A stretch of 64,000 bases of DNA from Rhodovastum sp963714255 (GTDB lineage Bacteria; Pseudomonadota; Alphaproteobacteria; Acetobacterales; Acetobacteraceae). This document shows, in pieces, positions 52,020-61,403 of this stretch; positions within the stretch are counted from its first letter, which is position 1; each line of letters begins with the position of its first letter. Made by a program: the position numbers and the translations under genes. The DNA lies in NCBI GenBank assembly GCA_963714255.1, contig CAVQNU010000033.1, forward strand, positions 62,001-126,000, written 5' to 3'. The notes beneath the pieces were generated by a model. The model searched no databases and was not told the DNA's origin. It saw only the letters and a list, made by a program, of their open reading frames with translations.

Positions 52020-53361
52020 GTGTTCCACAAAATCCTGATCGCCAACCGCGGCGAGATCGCGCTGCGGATTCAGCGCGCCTGCCGCGAAATGGGCATTCCC
52101 ACCGTCGCCGTGCACTCCACCGCCGACGCCGAGGCGATGCATGTGCGCCTGGCCGACGAAAGCGTCTGCATCGGCCCGCCGGCGGCGCGCGATTCCTACC
52201 TCAACGTGCCCTCGATCCTCTCCGCCGCCACCATCACCGGGGCGGACGCCATCCACCCGGGCTACGGATTTTTGTCGGAGAACGCCTCGTTCGCCGAAAT
52301 GGTGGAGGCGCACGGCCTGACCTTCATCGGCCCGTCGCCCGCGCATATCCGCATGATGGGCGACAAGATCGCCGCCAAGACGGCCATGGCCTCGCTCGGC
52401 GTGCCGCTGGTGCCGGGCTCGGACGGGGCGGTGTTGGACATCGACGAGGCGCGGCGGGTCGCCGACGATATCGGCTATCCGGTGCTGATCAAGGCGGCTG
52501 CCGGCGGCGGCGGGCGCGGCATGAAAGTGGCGCACGCGCCCGACGAACTGGAGGAAGCCTGGCAGGTCGCGCGCACCGAGGCGCGCACGGCGTTCGGCAA
52601 CGACGCCGTGTATATCGAGAAATACCTCGACCGGCCGCGTCATATCGAACTGCAGGTGCTGGCCGACTCGTTCAACAACGTGGTGCATTTCGGCGAACGC
52701 GACTGCAGCCTGCAACGGCGCCACCAGAAGTTGCTGGAAGAAGCCGGCTCGCCGGCGCTGACCGCGGCGCAGCGTGACGCGCTGGGCGCCACGGTGACCG
52801 CCGCGCTGTCGCGGCTGGGCTACCGCAACGCCGGCACGCTGGAGTTCCTGTATCAGGACGGGAAGTTCTCGTTCATCGAAATGAACACCAGGTTGCAGGT
52901 CGAGCACCCGGTGACCGAAATGGTGTGCGACGTTCGATCTGGTGCGCGAGCAGATCCGCATCGCCAGCGGCCGCCGGCTTGGCTATACGCAGGAAGACGT
53001 GACCTTCTCCGGCCACGCCATCGAATGCCGGATCACCGCCGAAGACCCGGAAACCTTCATCCCGACCCCCGGAAAAGTGACCGCATTCCACGCGCCGGGC
53101 GGGCTGGGGGTGCGGGTGGACTCGGCGCTGTATTCGGGCTGCACCGTGCCGCCCTACTACGACAGCATGGTCGCCAAGCTGATCGTGCACGCGCCGACGC
53201 GGCAGGAAGCGATCGCCCGGCTGCGGCGTAGCCTGGCCGAGTTCGCGGTGGTGGGCATCCAGACCACGATCACGCTGCATCAACGGATTATCGAGGCGCC
53301 GGATTTCATCGCTGGGGATTATACGATTTATTGGTTGGAGCGGTTTGTTGGGCGTAGCTGA
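52020..53361 (+). pseudogene. accC: Biotin carboxylase, with one +1 frameshift
   Basis: Biotin carboxylase of fatty-acid synthesis, about 446 residues when joined. KILIANRGEIALRIQRACRE, KAAAGGGGRGMKVAHAPDE, YLDRPRHIELQVLAD and EMNTRLQVEHPVTEMV lie in the first frame; DLVREQIRIASGRRLGYTQE and HAIECRITAEDPETFIPTPG in the second. Removing one T from TT at 52933-52934 gives VCDVDLVREQ without loss. An essential gene, so the indel is probably not real. The start is GTG 52020. Confidence 0.9.
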
Positions 53362-53362
53362 G

Positions 53363-53488
53363 TAAGGAAGGAAGGCCAGGGCTCTGCCCTGGACCCGCCA
53401 AGGGGCAGTGGCCCCTTGGAACCCATTCCTTAACCAGGGGCCTCTCGGCCCTTGGCGGGTCCAGGGCAGAGCCCTGGCCTTCCTTCCT
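53363..53488. repeat. Head-to-head pair of the palindromic unit (short form)
   Basis: Forward and inverted units joined by CCCATTCCTTAACCAGGGG; the inverted unit has the GGCCTCTCGGCC loop variant also seen near 26.9 and 42.8 kb. It follows the accC stop within a few bases and precedes aat in the same direction. Confidence 0.86.
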
Positions 53489-53515
53489 GTCTCCCAATCC
53501 GGCACAATGCCGCCC

Positions 53516-54205
53516 ATGTCCCGCCGCTCCTTCGAGGTCACGCCGGACCTGATGCTCCGCGCCTATCGGGCCGGCCTCTTCCCGATGGCCGAAACCCGCC
53601 GCGGCGACCGGCTGTACTGGCTGGACCCGGAACTGCGCGGCGTGTTGCCGCTGGACGGTTTCCACTTGTCGCACCGGCTGCTGCGCACCGTGCTGTCCGG
53701 CGCGTTCGAGGTCAGCGCCGACCGCAATTTCCCCGCCACCATCGCCGCCTGCGCCGAAGCCGCGCCGGGGCGCGAGGACACCTGGATCAACCCGGAGATC
53801 GAGCGCCTGTTCACCGAGCTGCACCGTCTGGGCCACGCCCATTCCGTTGAATGCTGGCAGGATGGCAAGCTGGTCGGCGGCTTGTACGGCGTGGCGCTGG
53901 GCAGCGCGTTCTTCGGCGAGAGCATGTTCAGCCGGGTACGCGATGCCTCCAAGGTGGCGCTGGTGCATCTGGTGGCGCGCATGCGCCTCGGCGGGTTTCG
54001 CCTGCTCGACACCCAGTTCGTCACCAACCATCTGGCCCAGTTCGGCGCCATCGAGGTTCCGCGCGACACCTACAAGGCGCTGCTGGCGGCATCGGTCGAC
54101 CAGCAGGCCCGCTGGGTGATCGCGCCCGACCCGGCGGTGCTGGTGGCGGAGTTGCGCATGCTGGGACGGCGGCTGGTGGGAAAAGGCGATAGCCATGCGA
54201 TCTGA
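53516..54205 (+). CDS. aat: Leucyl/phenylalanyl-tRNA-protein transferase
   Basis: N-end-rule enzyme of 229 residues that adds Leu or Phe to proteins for ClpS/ClpAP. LMLRAYRAGLFPMAETRRGD, VECWQDGKLVGGLYGVALGS, FGESMFSRVRDASKVALVHL and GFRLLDTQFVTNHLAQFGA are family blocks. ATG 53516 chosen; ATG 53507 would add three residues, and no ribosome site decides. Overlaps the next gene by 11 bases. Confidence 0.94.
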   Translation: MSRRSFEVTPDLMLRAYRAGLFPMAETRRGDRLYWLDPELRGVLPLDGFHLSHRLLRTVLSGAFEVSADRNFPATIAACAEAAPGREDTWINPEIERLFTELHRLGHAHSVECWQDGKLVGGLYGVALGSAFFGESMFSRVRDASKVALVHLVARMRLGGFRLLDTQFVTNHLAQFGAIEVPRDTYKALLAASVDQQARWVIAPDPAVLVAELRMLGRRLVGKGDSHAI

Positions 54206-54878
54206 CGCGGCGCGAGCAAGCGCGACCCTTGCCATTCTGCTCGCACTGGCGGCACCGGCGGCGGCGCAGGACAGGCCGGTCTTTCCGCCGGCGCGGGACG
54301 TGGCGGTCACCTACCGGGTCACGATCGCCCAGCCCAACACGCCGCCCGAGGTGATGCTGCGCTATTCGGCGGCACAGGACCGCTTCCGGCTGGACGGTTC
54401 GCTGCCCGGCGGCGCTCTGGCCGGGTACGTGCTGGTCGACCACAAATCGGGCCATGCCAGCATCGTCGTGGAAAAGCTGGGCCTGATGATGGACGCGCCG
54501 CGGCATGCCGGCCTCGATCAGGCCTTCATGCTGGAGAACGGAAGGCGCTTCGCCCGCCAGGGCAGCGACACCGTGGCCGGGCTCGGCTGCACGGTCTGGC
54601 ACATCGACGGCGACGCGGCCAGCGGCACCGCCTGCGTTACCGCCGACGGCGTGCTGCTGCGCGCCAGCGGGCGCGACCGCAAGGGCCGCACCGGCAGCGT
54701 CGAGGCGACGCAGGTGGAATACGGTCCGCAGGCCGAGGCGCTGTTCGTGCCGCCGCCCAATGTGCACCGGCTCGATCTCGCCACCGGCCCGGGCGGCGGC
54801 GCCAACGGTCTCGCCGGCCTGCTGTCCGGGCCGGCCGCGGCCTCCGTGCTCGACCGGTTGCGCGGCCACCAGCCGTGA
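54195..54878 (+). CDS. Exported hypothetical protein, first of a tandem pair
   Basis: Protein of 227 residues with a signal peptide ending APAAAQ. The mature part starts DRPVFPPARDVAVTYRV and contains VAGLGCTVWHIDGDA and ACVTADGVLLRASG, shared with its neighbour; the two Cys could form a disulfide. I do not recognise a named family. Its coupling to aat and the downstream paralogue suggests one transcript. Ends with GTGA overlap with the next gene. Confidence 0.8.
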   Translation: MRSDAARASATLAILLALAAPAAAQDRPVFPPARDVAVTYRVTIAQPNTPPEVMLRYSAAQDRFRLDGSLPGGALAGYVLVDHKSGHASIVVEKLGLMMDAPRHAGLDQAFMLENGRRFARQGSDTVAGLGCTVWHIDGDAASGTACVTADGVLLRASGRDRKGRTGSVEATQVEYGPQAEALFVPPPNVHRLDLATGPGGGANGLAGLLSGPAAASVLDRLRGHQP

Positions 54879-55456
54879 GGCTTGCCGCCGCGGCGCTGCT
54901 GGCGCTGATCCCGCAGGCCGCGACCGCGCAGGAACGGCCGGTGCTGACGCCTTCCCGCGATGTCGATGTGGTCTACATGATGGTGCAGGCCGGCGGGCCG
55001 GGCGGTCCGCGTGTGGTGGAGGAGCGCATGCGCTGGGCGGCTTCGGCCGGCAAGCTGCGCATCGACCCGCCCACCCGCGGCCTGTGGATGGTCATGGACA
55101 GCGGCGCCCGGCGCATCTCCACCGTGCGCGAGGCCGACCGCACGGTGCTGGACATCGAGGCCGGCGCCACCTTCCCCGGCCCTGCCCTGCCCGGCGGCGC
55201 GGCGGCGTTCCAGCGGCGCGGCGATGACAGCGTGGCCGGCGTGCCCTGCACGGACTGGCAGACCAGAGACGTGACCGGCACGCCGACGCTGGCCTGCATC
55301 ACCGAAGATGGCGTGCTGCTGCGCGCCAGCGCCGCCGGACGGGTGGTGGTGGAAGCGCTGCACCTGGCCTATGCGCCGCAAGACCCGGCGGTATTCCGCA
55401 TTCCGCAGGATTACCGGAGAATCACGCCCCCGCCAGTGAAACGCAACCCGCCCTGA
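54875..55456 (+). CDS. Exported hypothetical protein, second of a tandem pair
   Basis: Protein of 193 residues, a diverged paralogue of the previous one: signal peptide ending AATAQ, then ERPVLTPSRDVDVVYMM, VAGVPCTDWQTRDV and ACITEDGVLLRASA. Same two-cysteine spacing. Start GTG 54875 overlaps the preceding stop. Possibly a periplasmic lipid- or ligand-binding fold, but nothing in the sequence proves it. Confidence 0.8.
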   Translation: MRLAAAALLALIPQAATAQERPVLTPSRDVDVVYMMVQAGGPGGPRVVEERMRWAASAGKLRIDPPTRGLWMVMDSGARRISTVREADRTVLDIEAGATFPGPALPGGAAAFQRRGDDSVAGVPCTDWQTRDVTGTPTLACITEDGVLLRASAAGRVVVEALHLAYAPQDPAVFRIPQDYRRITPPPVKRNPP

Positions 55457-55470
55457 CGACTCCTCCGGGC

Positions 55471-56361
55471 ATGACCCCGACCCACATCCTCCGCAATCTG
55501 GCGGTCTGGCGCGACCCTGGCGGCCGGTTTTCGTGGCTGAAGGCGGCAACCCTGTTGCTGGTGCTGTGCCCAGCCACCGAACTTGGCGTGCGCTGGGCGC
55601 TGCACGATCTCGGCGGCCGGCCGGTGACCGAAGTGCTGCATGGCCTGGGCGACTGGGCGGTGCGGTTCCTGCTGGTGTCGCTCGCGGTTACGCCGGCCCG
55701 CACGGTGCTCGACTGGCCCGGCGTGGTCAGGCTGCGCCGCATGCTCGGGGTGACGGCGGCCTGCTATGCGGGTGCGCATTTCGTTCTCTATTGCATCGAC
55801 CAGAAATGGCAGCCGGGCACCATCGCCGCCGAAATCGCGCTGCGCTTTTATCTCACCATCGGGTTCGCTTCCCTGCTGATGCTTGGCGTGCTGGCCGCGA
55901 CCTCGACCGATGGCTGGCAGAAGCGGCTGGGCCGGCGCTGGAAGCGGCTGCACCGGCTGGTGTTCGTGGCTCTGCCGCTGGTGCTGTTCCACTATTTCCT
56001 GCAGTCCAAGTCCGATGTCACCGACGCGGTGTTCATAACCGGGCTGGCGTGCTGGCTGATGCTGTGGCGGCTGGCGCCGAAGCGCTGGCAGGGCAGGCTT
56101 GTGCTGCTGCCGGCGCTGGCGCTGCTGGCCGGTCTGGCGACCGCCGGCATCGAGGCGGCATGGTACGGGCTCGCCACCGGCGTGCGGGCCTGGCTTGTGC
56201 TGCAGGCCAATCTGTCCGTCGATTTCGGCCCCCGCCCGGCGGTGGCGGTGACGCTGTGGGGCCTGGCGCTGTTCCTCGCGGCCCTGCTGCGGCGGGTTTG
56301 GGCAGGACGCAGCGGCAGCAAGCGGCAACCTGCGGCGGTTGCGGCCGGCGCGGGTCCCTGA
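55471..56361 (+). CDS. msrQ: MsrQ-type heme membrane subunit (ferric reductase-like)
   Basis: Membrane protein of 296 residues with about six helices. CYAGAHFVLYCIDQKW and KRLHRLVFVALPLVLFHYFL carry the heme-binding His residues of the MsrQ family, the quinol-linked partner of the periplasmic methionine sulfoxide reductase MsrP. The conserved part ends at about residue 205; the last 90 residues are an additional two-helix tail. No msrP gene is seen next to it. Confidence 0.88.
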   Translation: MTPTHILRNLAVWRDPGGRFSWLKAATLLLVLCPATELGVRWALHDLGGRPVTEVLHGLGDWAVRFLLVSLAVTPARTVLDWPGVVRLRRMLGVTAACYAGAHFVLYCIDQKWQPGTIAAEIALRFYLTIGFASLLMLGVLAATSTDGWQKRLGRRWKRLHRLVFVALPLVLFHYFLQSKSDVTDAVFITGLACWLMLWRLAPKRWQGRLVLLPALALLAGLATAGIEAAWYGLATGVRAWLVLQANLSVDFGPRPAVAVTLWGLALFLAALLRRVWAGRSGSKRQPAAVAAGAGP

Positions 56362-56377
56362 AGTCCGGCCCTTCCGG

Positions 56378-57530
56378 TCAGCCCGCGTCGGGCGAGCCGG
56401 CCAGACGCAGCGCATCGCGCAGCCGCTCCCGGCCAAGCGCCTCGGAGAACTCGGCGCGCACGAAGCGCCGCCCGTCCGCCGCCAGCCTTTCCCACAGCGC
56501 CGGCCGCTCGTGCAAATTCGCAACGGCGGCCGCGAATGTGCCGGCATCGTCGGCCATCAGCAGGTGCGCCCCGCCCACCAGCCCGGTTCCCTCGACGGCG
56601 ACGCTGCTCGCCACCGCCGGCGCGCCATGCGCGAGGCTTTCCGCCAGCTTGCCCTTGAACCCGGCGCCGAACCGCAGCGGCGCGACGCTCAGCCGGTGGC
56701 GCGCGAAGGCGTCCGCCAGACCGGCGACATGGCCTTCGATCACCACGTCCGGCCCGGCAAGCGCATGGACCGTCGCCGGAATGCCGTGGCCATAGACATG
56801 CAGCGCCACGCCGGGGGCGAGCGGACGCAGCAGCTTCATCACCTCGGTCACGAACCAGATCACCGCGTCGGCGTTCGGCCGGTGGGCGAAACCGCCGAGG
56901 AACATGATGCCCTGCCGCCCGGCGAAGCCCGCCCCGCCGCAGGCGCGGGGACCGATCCTTGCAGGGCGCCCCGGCAGGCATCGGATATTGGATGTCCGAG
57001 GCGCCGGGCTTCACCTCGGCGATCATCTTGCCGGCCAGGAACCCGTAGAGCGAAACCGGCAACAGGGCGAACCCGTCGGTGCAGCGGGCGCCCGATTCCG
57101 CATCTTCGAATCCTTCGGTCAGCTTCGGGTGGTCGTGGTGCATTTCGGCTGACGCATCGCCGCTGCCCAGCCGGACCCACCAGAGGCTCACGCCGACGCG
57201 GCGCCTGTCCGCCAGGCGCGGGTCCTGCGCCGCCGGGACTGCCGCGCGCGACAGCAGGCGGATCTCCCGCGCAGGGGCGTGCAGGCGAAACCGGTGCCGG
57301 CCGTCTTCCACCGACTCGGGCGCCACCACCTGCCCATCGACGATCAGGCGCAGGTCCGGCGAGGGCGAAACCCCGGCCGCCGCGCGCATGGCGCGCCGGG
57401 CCACGGCCGCGCGGGCAACCGCGGCGCCTGCGTCCGTCGCGTGCGGGATCGCAGGCGGGGGGCCGCATTCGGGCCCCGGGGCGACCGGCGGAGGCGCGGC
57501 GCAGGGCCCTGACGTGCCGATATGATGCAT
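56378..57530 (-). pseudogene. Damaged glycosyltransferase gene (frameshifted, probably internally deleted)
   Basis: The 5' part encodes a beta-rich domain (LRLIVDGQVVAPESVEDGRH, then RVGVSLWWVRLGSG, GFALLPVSLYG) up to YPMPAG. After a +1 shift, probably in the CCCC run at 56969-56972, the frame gives a C-terminal GT-B fragment: GIMFLGGFAHRPNADAVIW, VVIEGHVAGLADAFARHR, LRFGAGFKGKLAESLAHGAP, the group 1 donor-binding motif. Correcting the shift joins both parts, but only about 385 residues result and the GT N-terminal domain is absent, so a deletion is likely as well. Confidence 0.65.
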
Positions 57531-57591
57531 GGCGAAATGAAACGTGCTGACAAAACGCTGAGCGGTCGATGAAAACCGGGGCAGGCGGGCG

Positions 57592-57633
57592 AAGGAAGCA
57601 AGGCCGGGGCGCTGCCCTGGCCTTGCTTCCTTA
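57592..57633. repeat. Minimal palindromic element (arms only)
   Basis: GAAGGAAGCAAGGCCGGGGC meets CCCTGGCCTTGCTTCCTT, a near-perfect hairpin made from the outer ends of two units with all inner sequence missing. Flanks also mirror (GGGCAGGC on the left near 57579, GCCTGCCC on the right near 57640). Between the divergent glycosyltransferase remnant and sapC. Confidence 0.75.
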
Positions 57634-57726
57634 CCTCCAGCCTGCCCAGGCAAGTACTCCGCCAGGTTGACGCCACCACACCCGTGCCCTACCCCACCCG
57701 CCATTCCCTGAAACAGGATCGCCGTC

Positions 57727-58482
57727 ATGTCGGAATCCGCCAGCCCGTCCACCTCCGCCCTGCCGCTGTTCTTCAAGCGCGTGGTCGGCGTGAACCCCGA
57801 GTTGCATTCATCCCTCCGCCTCGATCGCAGCACCGGCTACGGCTTTGCCGCGGGCGCACAGTCGGTGCCGCTCGGGCTCGGTGAGTTCGAGGCCGTGTCG
57901 CAACACTTCCCCATTCTGTTCACCAGCGGCGCGCACCCCACCCCGGTGGCGCTGCTCGGCCTGCGCGAGGGCGAGAACCTGTTCGTGCTGCCCGATGGCA
58001 ACTGGCGCCCAAACAGCTACGTGCCCGCCTATATCCGTGCCTTCCCGTTCATCTTCGTCGAGGACACGGCCAAGCAGGCGCTGTACGTCGCCATGGAGCC
58101 GGACGCCGACAGCCTGCGGCTGGACGCCGGCACGCCGCTGTTCGAAGACGGCAAGCCGACCGCGGCGCTGACCGAATGCATGGCCTTCTGCGCCGCCTTC
58201 CGCGACAACCTCGCCGCCGCCGTGGCACTCGGCCAGGCGCTGGAAGCCGAAGGGCTGCTGGAGCAGGAGGAGGCGAACATCACCTTCACCCATGGCGGCG
58301 CCTCGAAGGTGGGCGGGTTCAAGGTGGTCAAGCCCGAGCGTCTCGACCGCGTCAGCGACGAAACCTTCCTGGACTGGCGCCGCCGCGGCTGGCTCGGCCC
58401 GCTCTATGCCCATCTGCACTCGATGACGCGCTGGCGTTCGGTGATCGAACTCGCCGCACCAGCGGTGCCGACGTCGCACTGA
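57727..58482 (+). CDS. SapC-family protein
   Basis: Protein of 251 residues of the SapC family, named for a Campylobacter S-layer-associated locus; actual function unknown. PLFFKRVVGVNPELHSSLRL, HFPILFTSG, NSYVPAYIRAFPFIFVED and FNVVK-like GGFKVVKPERLDRVSDETFL are the family blocks. No signal peptide. ATG 57727 starts a Ser-rich tip; the agmatinase-like gene follows after 74 bases. Confidence 0.88.
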   Translation: MSESASPSTSALPLFFKRVVGVNPELHSSLRLDRSTGYGFAAGAQSVPLGLGEFEAVSQHFPILFTSGAHPTPVALLGLREGENLFVLPDGNWRPNSYVPAYIRAFPFIFVEDTAKQALYVAMEPDADSLRLDAGTPLFEDGKPTAALTECMAFCAAFRDNLAAAVALGQALEAEGLLEQEEANITFTHGGASKVGGFKVVKPERLDRVSDETFLDWRRRGWLGPLYAHLHSMTRWRSVIELAAPAVPTSH

Positions 58483-58556
58483 CCGGCCTGCACTGGCGTC
58501 TCCGCCCGGCTGAACCGGGCGGAGACGGGGGCGGCGGGAACGGGGGACTTACCGCC

Positions 58557-59594
58557 ATGGTCGATGACGCCAAACTGTCCGCGTTGCGGCACCGCTACGC
58601 CAGCGCGGGCAGCGACGAGACGGACAATCCCGATTTCCGCAAGGCGCTGGCGCTGGCGTTCAGTGCGCCCGGGCGCCGGCCGTTCCCCTATGGCGGTGTC
58701 TCGACCCTGCTCGGCGCGCCGTACCGGCCCGACGCCGCCGAGGCTGCGGATTTCGGCGGGCTGCAGGTGGCGCTGATCGGCGTGCCGATGGATCTCGGCG
58801 TCACCAACCGCGCCGGCGCCAGGCTGGGTCCGCGGGCGGTGCGCGGGGTGGAGCGGATCGGGCCGTACAACCACGCTCTGCGCGTCACCCCGCTGGCCGA
58901 ACGGCGCGCCGCCGATGTGGGCGACGTGCCGCTGACCAGCCGGTTTTCGCTGGCCGACAGCATCGCCGACATCGAAGCCTTCACCCACCGCGTGCGCGAT
59001 GCCGGGGTGGTCCCGTTGTCGGTCGGCGGCGACCATTCCATCAGCTACCCGATCCTGAAGGCGCTCGGCCGCGACCGCCCGGTGGGGCTGGTGCATATCG
59101 ACGCCCATTGCGACACCTCGGGCCCGCAGGAGGGAACGAAGTTCCACCATGGCGGCCCGTTCCGCCAGGCCGTGCTCGACGGCGTGCTGGACCCCGAGCG
59201 CACCATCCAGATCGGCATCCGCGGCGCGGCCGAAATGCTGTACGAGTTCTCCACGGTTTCCGGCATGACGGTGATCCACGCCGAGGACATCGACACGCTG
59301 GGCATCGACGCGGTGGCGGCGAAGGCGCGCGACGTGGTGGGTGATCTGCCGTTCTATATCTCGTTCGACGTGGACGCGCTCGACCCCGCCTTCGCGCCCG
59401 GCACCGGCACGCCGGAAGTGGGTGGCCTGACCCCGCGCGAGGCCCAGCGCCTGCTGCGCGCGCTGGCCGGGCTGCACGTGGTCGGCGGCGACGTGGTGGA
59501 GGTGGCGCCGCAATACGACCCCACCACCGTCACCGCGCAAACCGCCGCGCAGCTGCTATTCGAAATATTTTCACTTGTCGCGCTGGCGCCCTGA
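58557..59594 (+). CDS. speB: Agmatinase-family ureohydrolase
   Basis: Manganese enzyme of 345 residues. The metal-binding motifs are complete: VGGDHSISYPILKALG, LVHIDAHCDTSGP and YISFDVDALDPAFAPGTGTP, with EVGGLTPREAQRLL. Family members cleave agmatine or other guanidino compounds to urea and an amine; substrate cannot be told from sequence, and guanidinobutyrase or guanidinopropionase remain possible. ATG 58557 begins before a ~70-residue N-terminal segment typical of long-form members. Confidence 0.88.
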   Translation: MVDDAKLSALRHRYASAGSDETDNPDFRKALALAFSAPGRRPFPYGGVSTLLGAPYRPDAAEAADFGGLQVALIGVPMDLGVTNRAGARLGPRAVRGVERIGPYNHALRVTPLAERRAADVGDVPLTSRFSLADSIADIEAFTHRVRDAGVVPLSVGGDHSISYPILKALGRDRPVGLVHIDAHCDTSGPQEGTKFHHGGPFRQAVLDGVLDPERTIQIGIRGAAEMLYEFSTVSGMTVIHAEDIDTLGIDAVAAKARDVVGDLPFYISFDVDALDPAFAPGTGTPEVGGLTPREAQRLLRALAGLHVVGGDVVEVAPQYDPTTVTAQTAAQLLFEIFSLVALAP

Positions 59595-59676
59595 GCCGGC
59601 GGGATTGATCCGGCTCCTGTTACAGTTCAGATAGGCTCCGCGCCGGCGCGCCCCACGCGGCGAGGGAGGAACCAGC

Positions 59677-61170
59677 ATGTACCGTGACCGCATCCGTCTG
59701 AATTCGCTCTGGGGCCGCGTGATGAGCCCGGAGGAAGCCGCCCTGATGATCCACGACGGCATGGTCGTGGGCATGAGCGGCTTCACCCGCGCCGGCGACT
59801 GCAAGGAGGTTCCGTTCGCGCTGGCCGAGCGCGCCCGGCTGGAGCCGCTGAAAATTACCCTGATGACCGGCGCCTCGCTCGGCAACGACATCGACCACAC
59901 GCTGGCCGAGGCCGACGTGATCGCCCGCCGCATCCCGTTCCAGGGCGATCCCACGCTGCGCCGCAAGATCAACGCCGGCCAGGTGATGTTCATCGACCAG
60001 CACCTCAGCGAGACGGTCGAGTTGCTGCGCTCGCGCCAGATCCCGGCGATCGACCTCGCCGTGGTGGAGGCCAGCGCGATCACCGAAAACGGCGGCATCG
60101 TGCCGACCACCTCGGTCGGCAATTCCGCCAGTTTCGCCGTGCTGGCCGAGCGGGTGATCGTGGAGATCAACCTGACCATGCCGCAGGAACTGGAAGGGAT
60201 GCACGACATCTACTTCCCGACCTACCGGCCGTTCCGCTCGCCAATCCCGGTGATCGCCGCCGACAGCCGCGTCGGGCTGCCCGCCATTCCGGTCGATCCG
60301 CAGAAAATCGCCGGCATCGTCATCACCCGCAAAACCGACAGCCCGTCGCGGTTGGAACAACCTGACGAGGAAACCCAGGCGATCGCCGGCCATCTCGATG
60401 CGTTCCTCACCGCCGAGGTGCGGCGCGGCCGCCTGTCGCCCTCGCTGCAGCCGCTGCAAGTGGGCATCGGCAGCATTGCCAACGCGGTGATGCACGGGTT
60501 CCTCGACAGCCGCTTCGCCAACCTGACGATGTATTCCGAAGTGCTGCAGGACAGCGCCTTCGAACTGCTGGATGCCGGCAAGCTGCGCTTCGCCTCCGGC
60601 TCGTCCTTCACCCTGTCGGCCGACCGCTACGCGCAGGTGCTGGCCGACCTGCCGCGCTACCGCGACCGCATGGTGCTGCGCCCGCAGGAAATCAGCAACC
60701 ACCCCGAAGTGGTGCGCCGGCTGGGCATCATCGCCATCAACACCGCGCTGGAATGCGACATCTACGGCAACGTCAACTCCACGCATGTGTTCGGCACCCA
60801 CATGATGAACGGCATCGGCGGCTCCGGCGACTTTGCGCGCAACGCGCATTTCTCCGTGTTCGTGACCAAGTTGATCGCCAAGGGCGGGGCGCTGTCGAGC
60901 ATCGTGCCGATGGTTTCGCATGTCGATCACACCGAACACGACGTGGATATCATCGCCACCGAGATCGGGCTGGCCGATCTGCGCGGCCTGGCACCGCGCG
61001 AACGCGCCGAGCTGATCATCCGCAACTGCGCCCATCCGCGCTTCCGCGACGCGCTGCTCGAATACTTCCATGCCGCCTGCCGGCGCGGCGGACATACGCC
61101 GCATCTGCTGGAAGACGCCCTGTCCTGGCACGTCCGCGCCCGCGAGACGGGCAACATGCTGGGGGGCTGA
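59677..61170 (+). CDS. aarC: Succinyl-CoA:acetate CoA-transferase (AarC type)
   Basis: Enzyme of 497 residues of the acetyl-CoA hydrolase/transferase family. GFTRAGDCKEVPFALAERAR, ASAITENGGIVPTTSVGNSA, LTMYSEVLQDSAFELLDAG with the catalytic Glu, and MMNGIGGSGDFARNAHFSV match the class that moves CoA from succinyl-CoA to acetate, part of the modified citric-acid cycle in acetic acid bacteria. ATG 59677 follows GAGGGAGGA. Confidence 0.93.
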   Translation: MYRDRIRLNSLWGRVMSPEEAALMIHDGMVVGMSGFTRAGDCKEVPFALAERARLEPLKITLMTGASLGNDIDHTLAEADVIARRIPFQGDPTLRRKINAGQVMFIDQHLSETVELLRSRQIPAIDLAVVEASAITENGGIVPTTSVGNSASFAVLAERVIVEINLTMPQELEGMHDIYFPTYRPFRSPIPVIAADSRVGLPAIPVDPQKIAGIVITRKTDSPSRLEQPDEETQAIAGHLDAFLTAEVRRGRLSPSLQPLQVGIGSIANAVMHGFLDSRFANLTMYSEVLQDSAFELLDAGKLRFASGSSFTLSADRYAQVLADLPRYRDRMVLRPQEISNHPEVVRRLGIIAINTALECDIYGNVNSTHVFGTHMMNGIGGSGDFARNAHFSVFVTKLIAKGGALSSIVPMVSHVDHTEHDVDIIATEIGLADLRGLAPRERAELIIRNCAHPRFRDALLEYFHAACRRGGHTPHLLEDALSWHVRARETGNMLGG

Positions 61171-61195
61171 GTGGGGCTTGGGGGCGGAAGAAAGT

Positions 61196-61403
61196 AAGGA
61201 AGGCCAGGGCTCTGCCCTGGACCCGCCAGGGGGCAGTGGCCCCCTGGACCCCGCTACTTAAGCAGTTAATTTGAGAGGGGGGTTAGGCGGTGAACCGGCT
61301 CACCGCCTAACCCCCCTCTCAAATCAACTGCTAAAAAGTAATGGGTTCCAAGGGGCCACTGCCCCTTGGCGGGGTCCAGGGGCAGAGCCCCTGGCCTTCC
61401 TTA
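61196..61403. repeat. Long-form palindromic element D (two units plus 33-bp hairpin)
   Basis: Forward unit, a stem 61261-61293 / 61300-61332 with one mismatch and core GAGAGGGGGGTTAGGCGG, a six-base loop, and an inverted unit. TGAG of the other copies is TTAG here, with CTAA in the opposite arm. Flanks 61177-61200 and 61394-61420 mirror each other with two substitutions and one indel; the right one includes the last codons and stop of the EamA gene. Confidence 0.93.

Noticed and set aside
52942..53361. Separate small biotin carboxylase-like gene
   Set aside because: It continues accC exactly where the first frame is lost; one extra T explains both.
61196..61403. Insertion sequence carrying its own transposase
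   Set aside because: No reading frame of useful size lies within any element; if mobile, they would depend on an enzyme supplied in trans.
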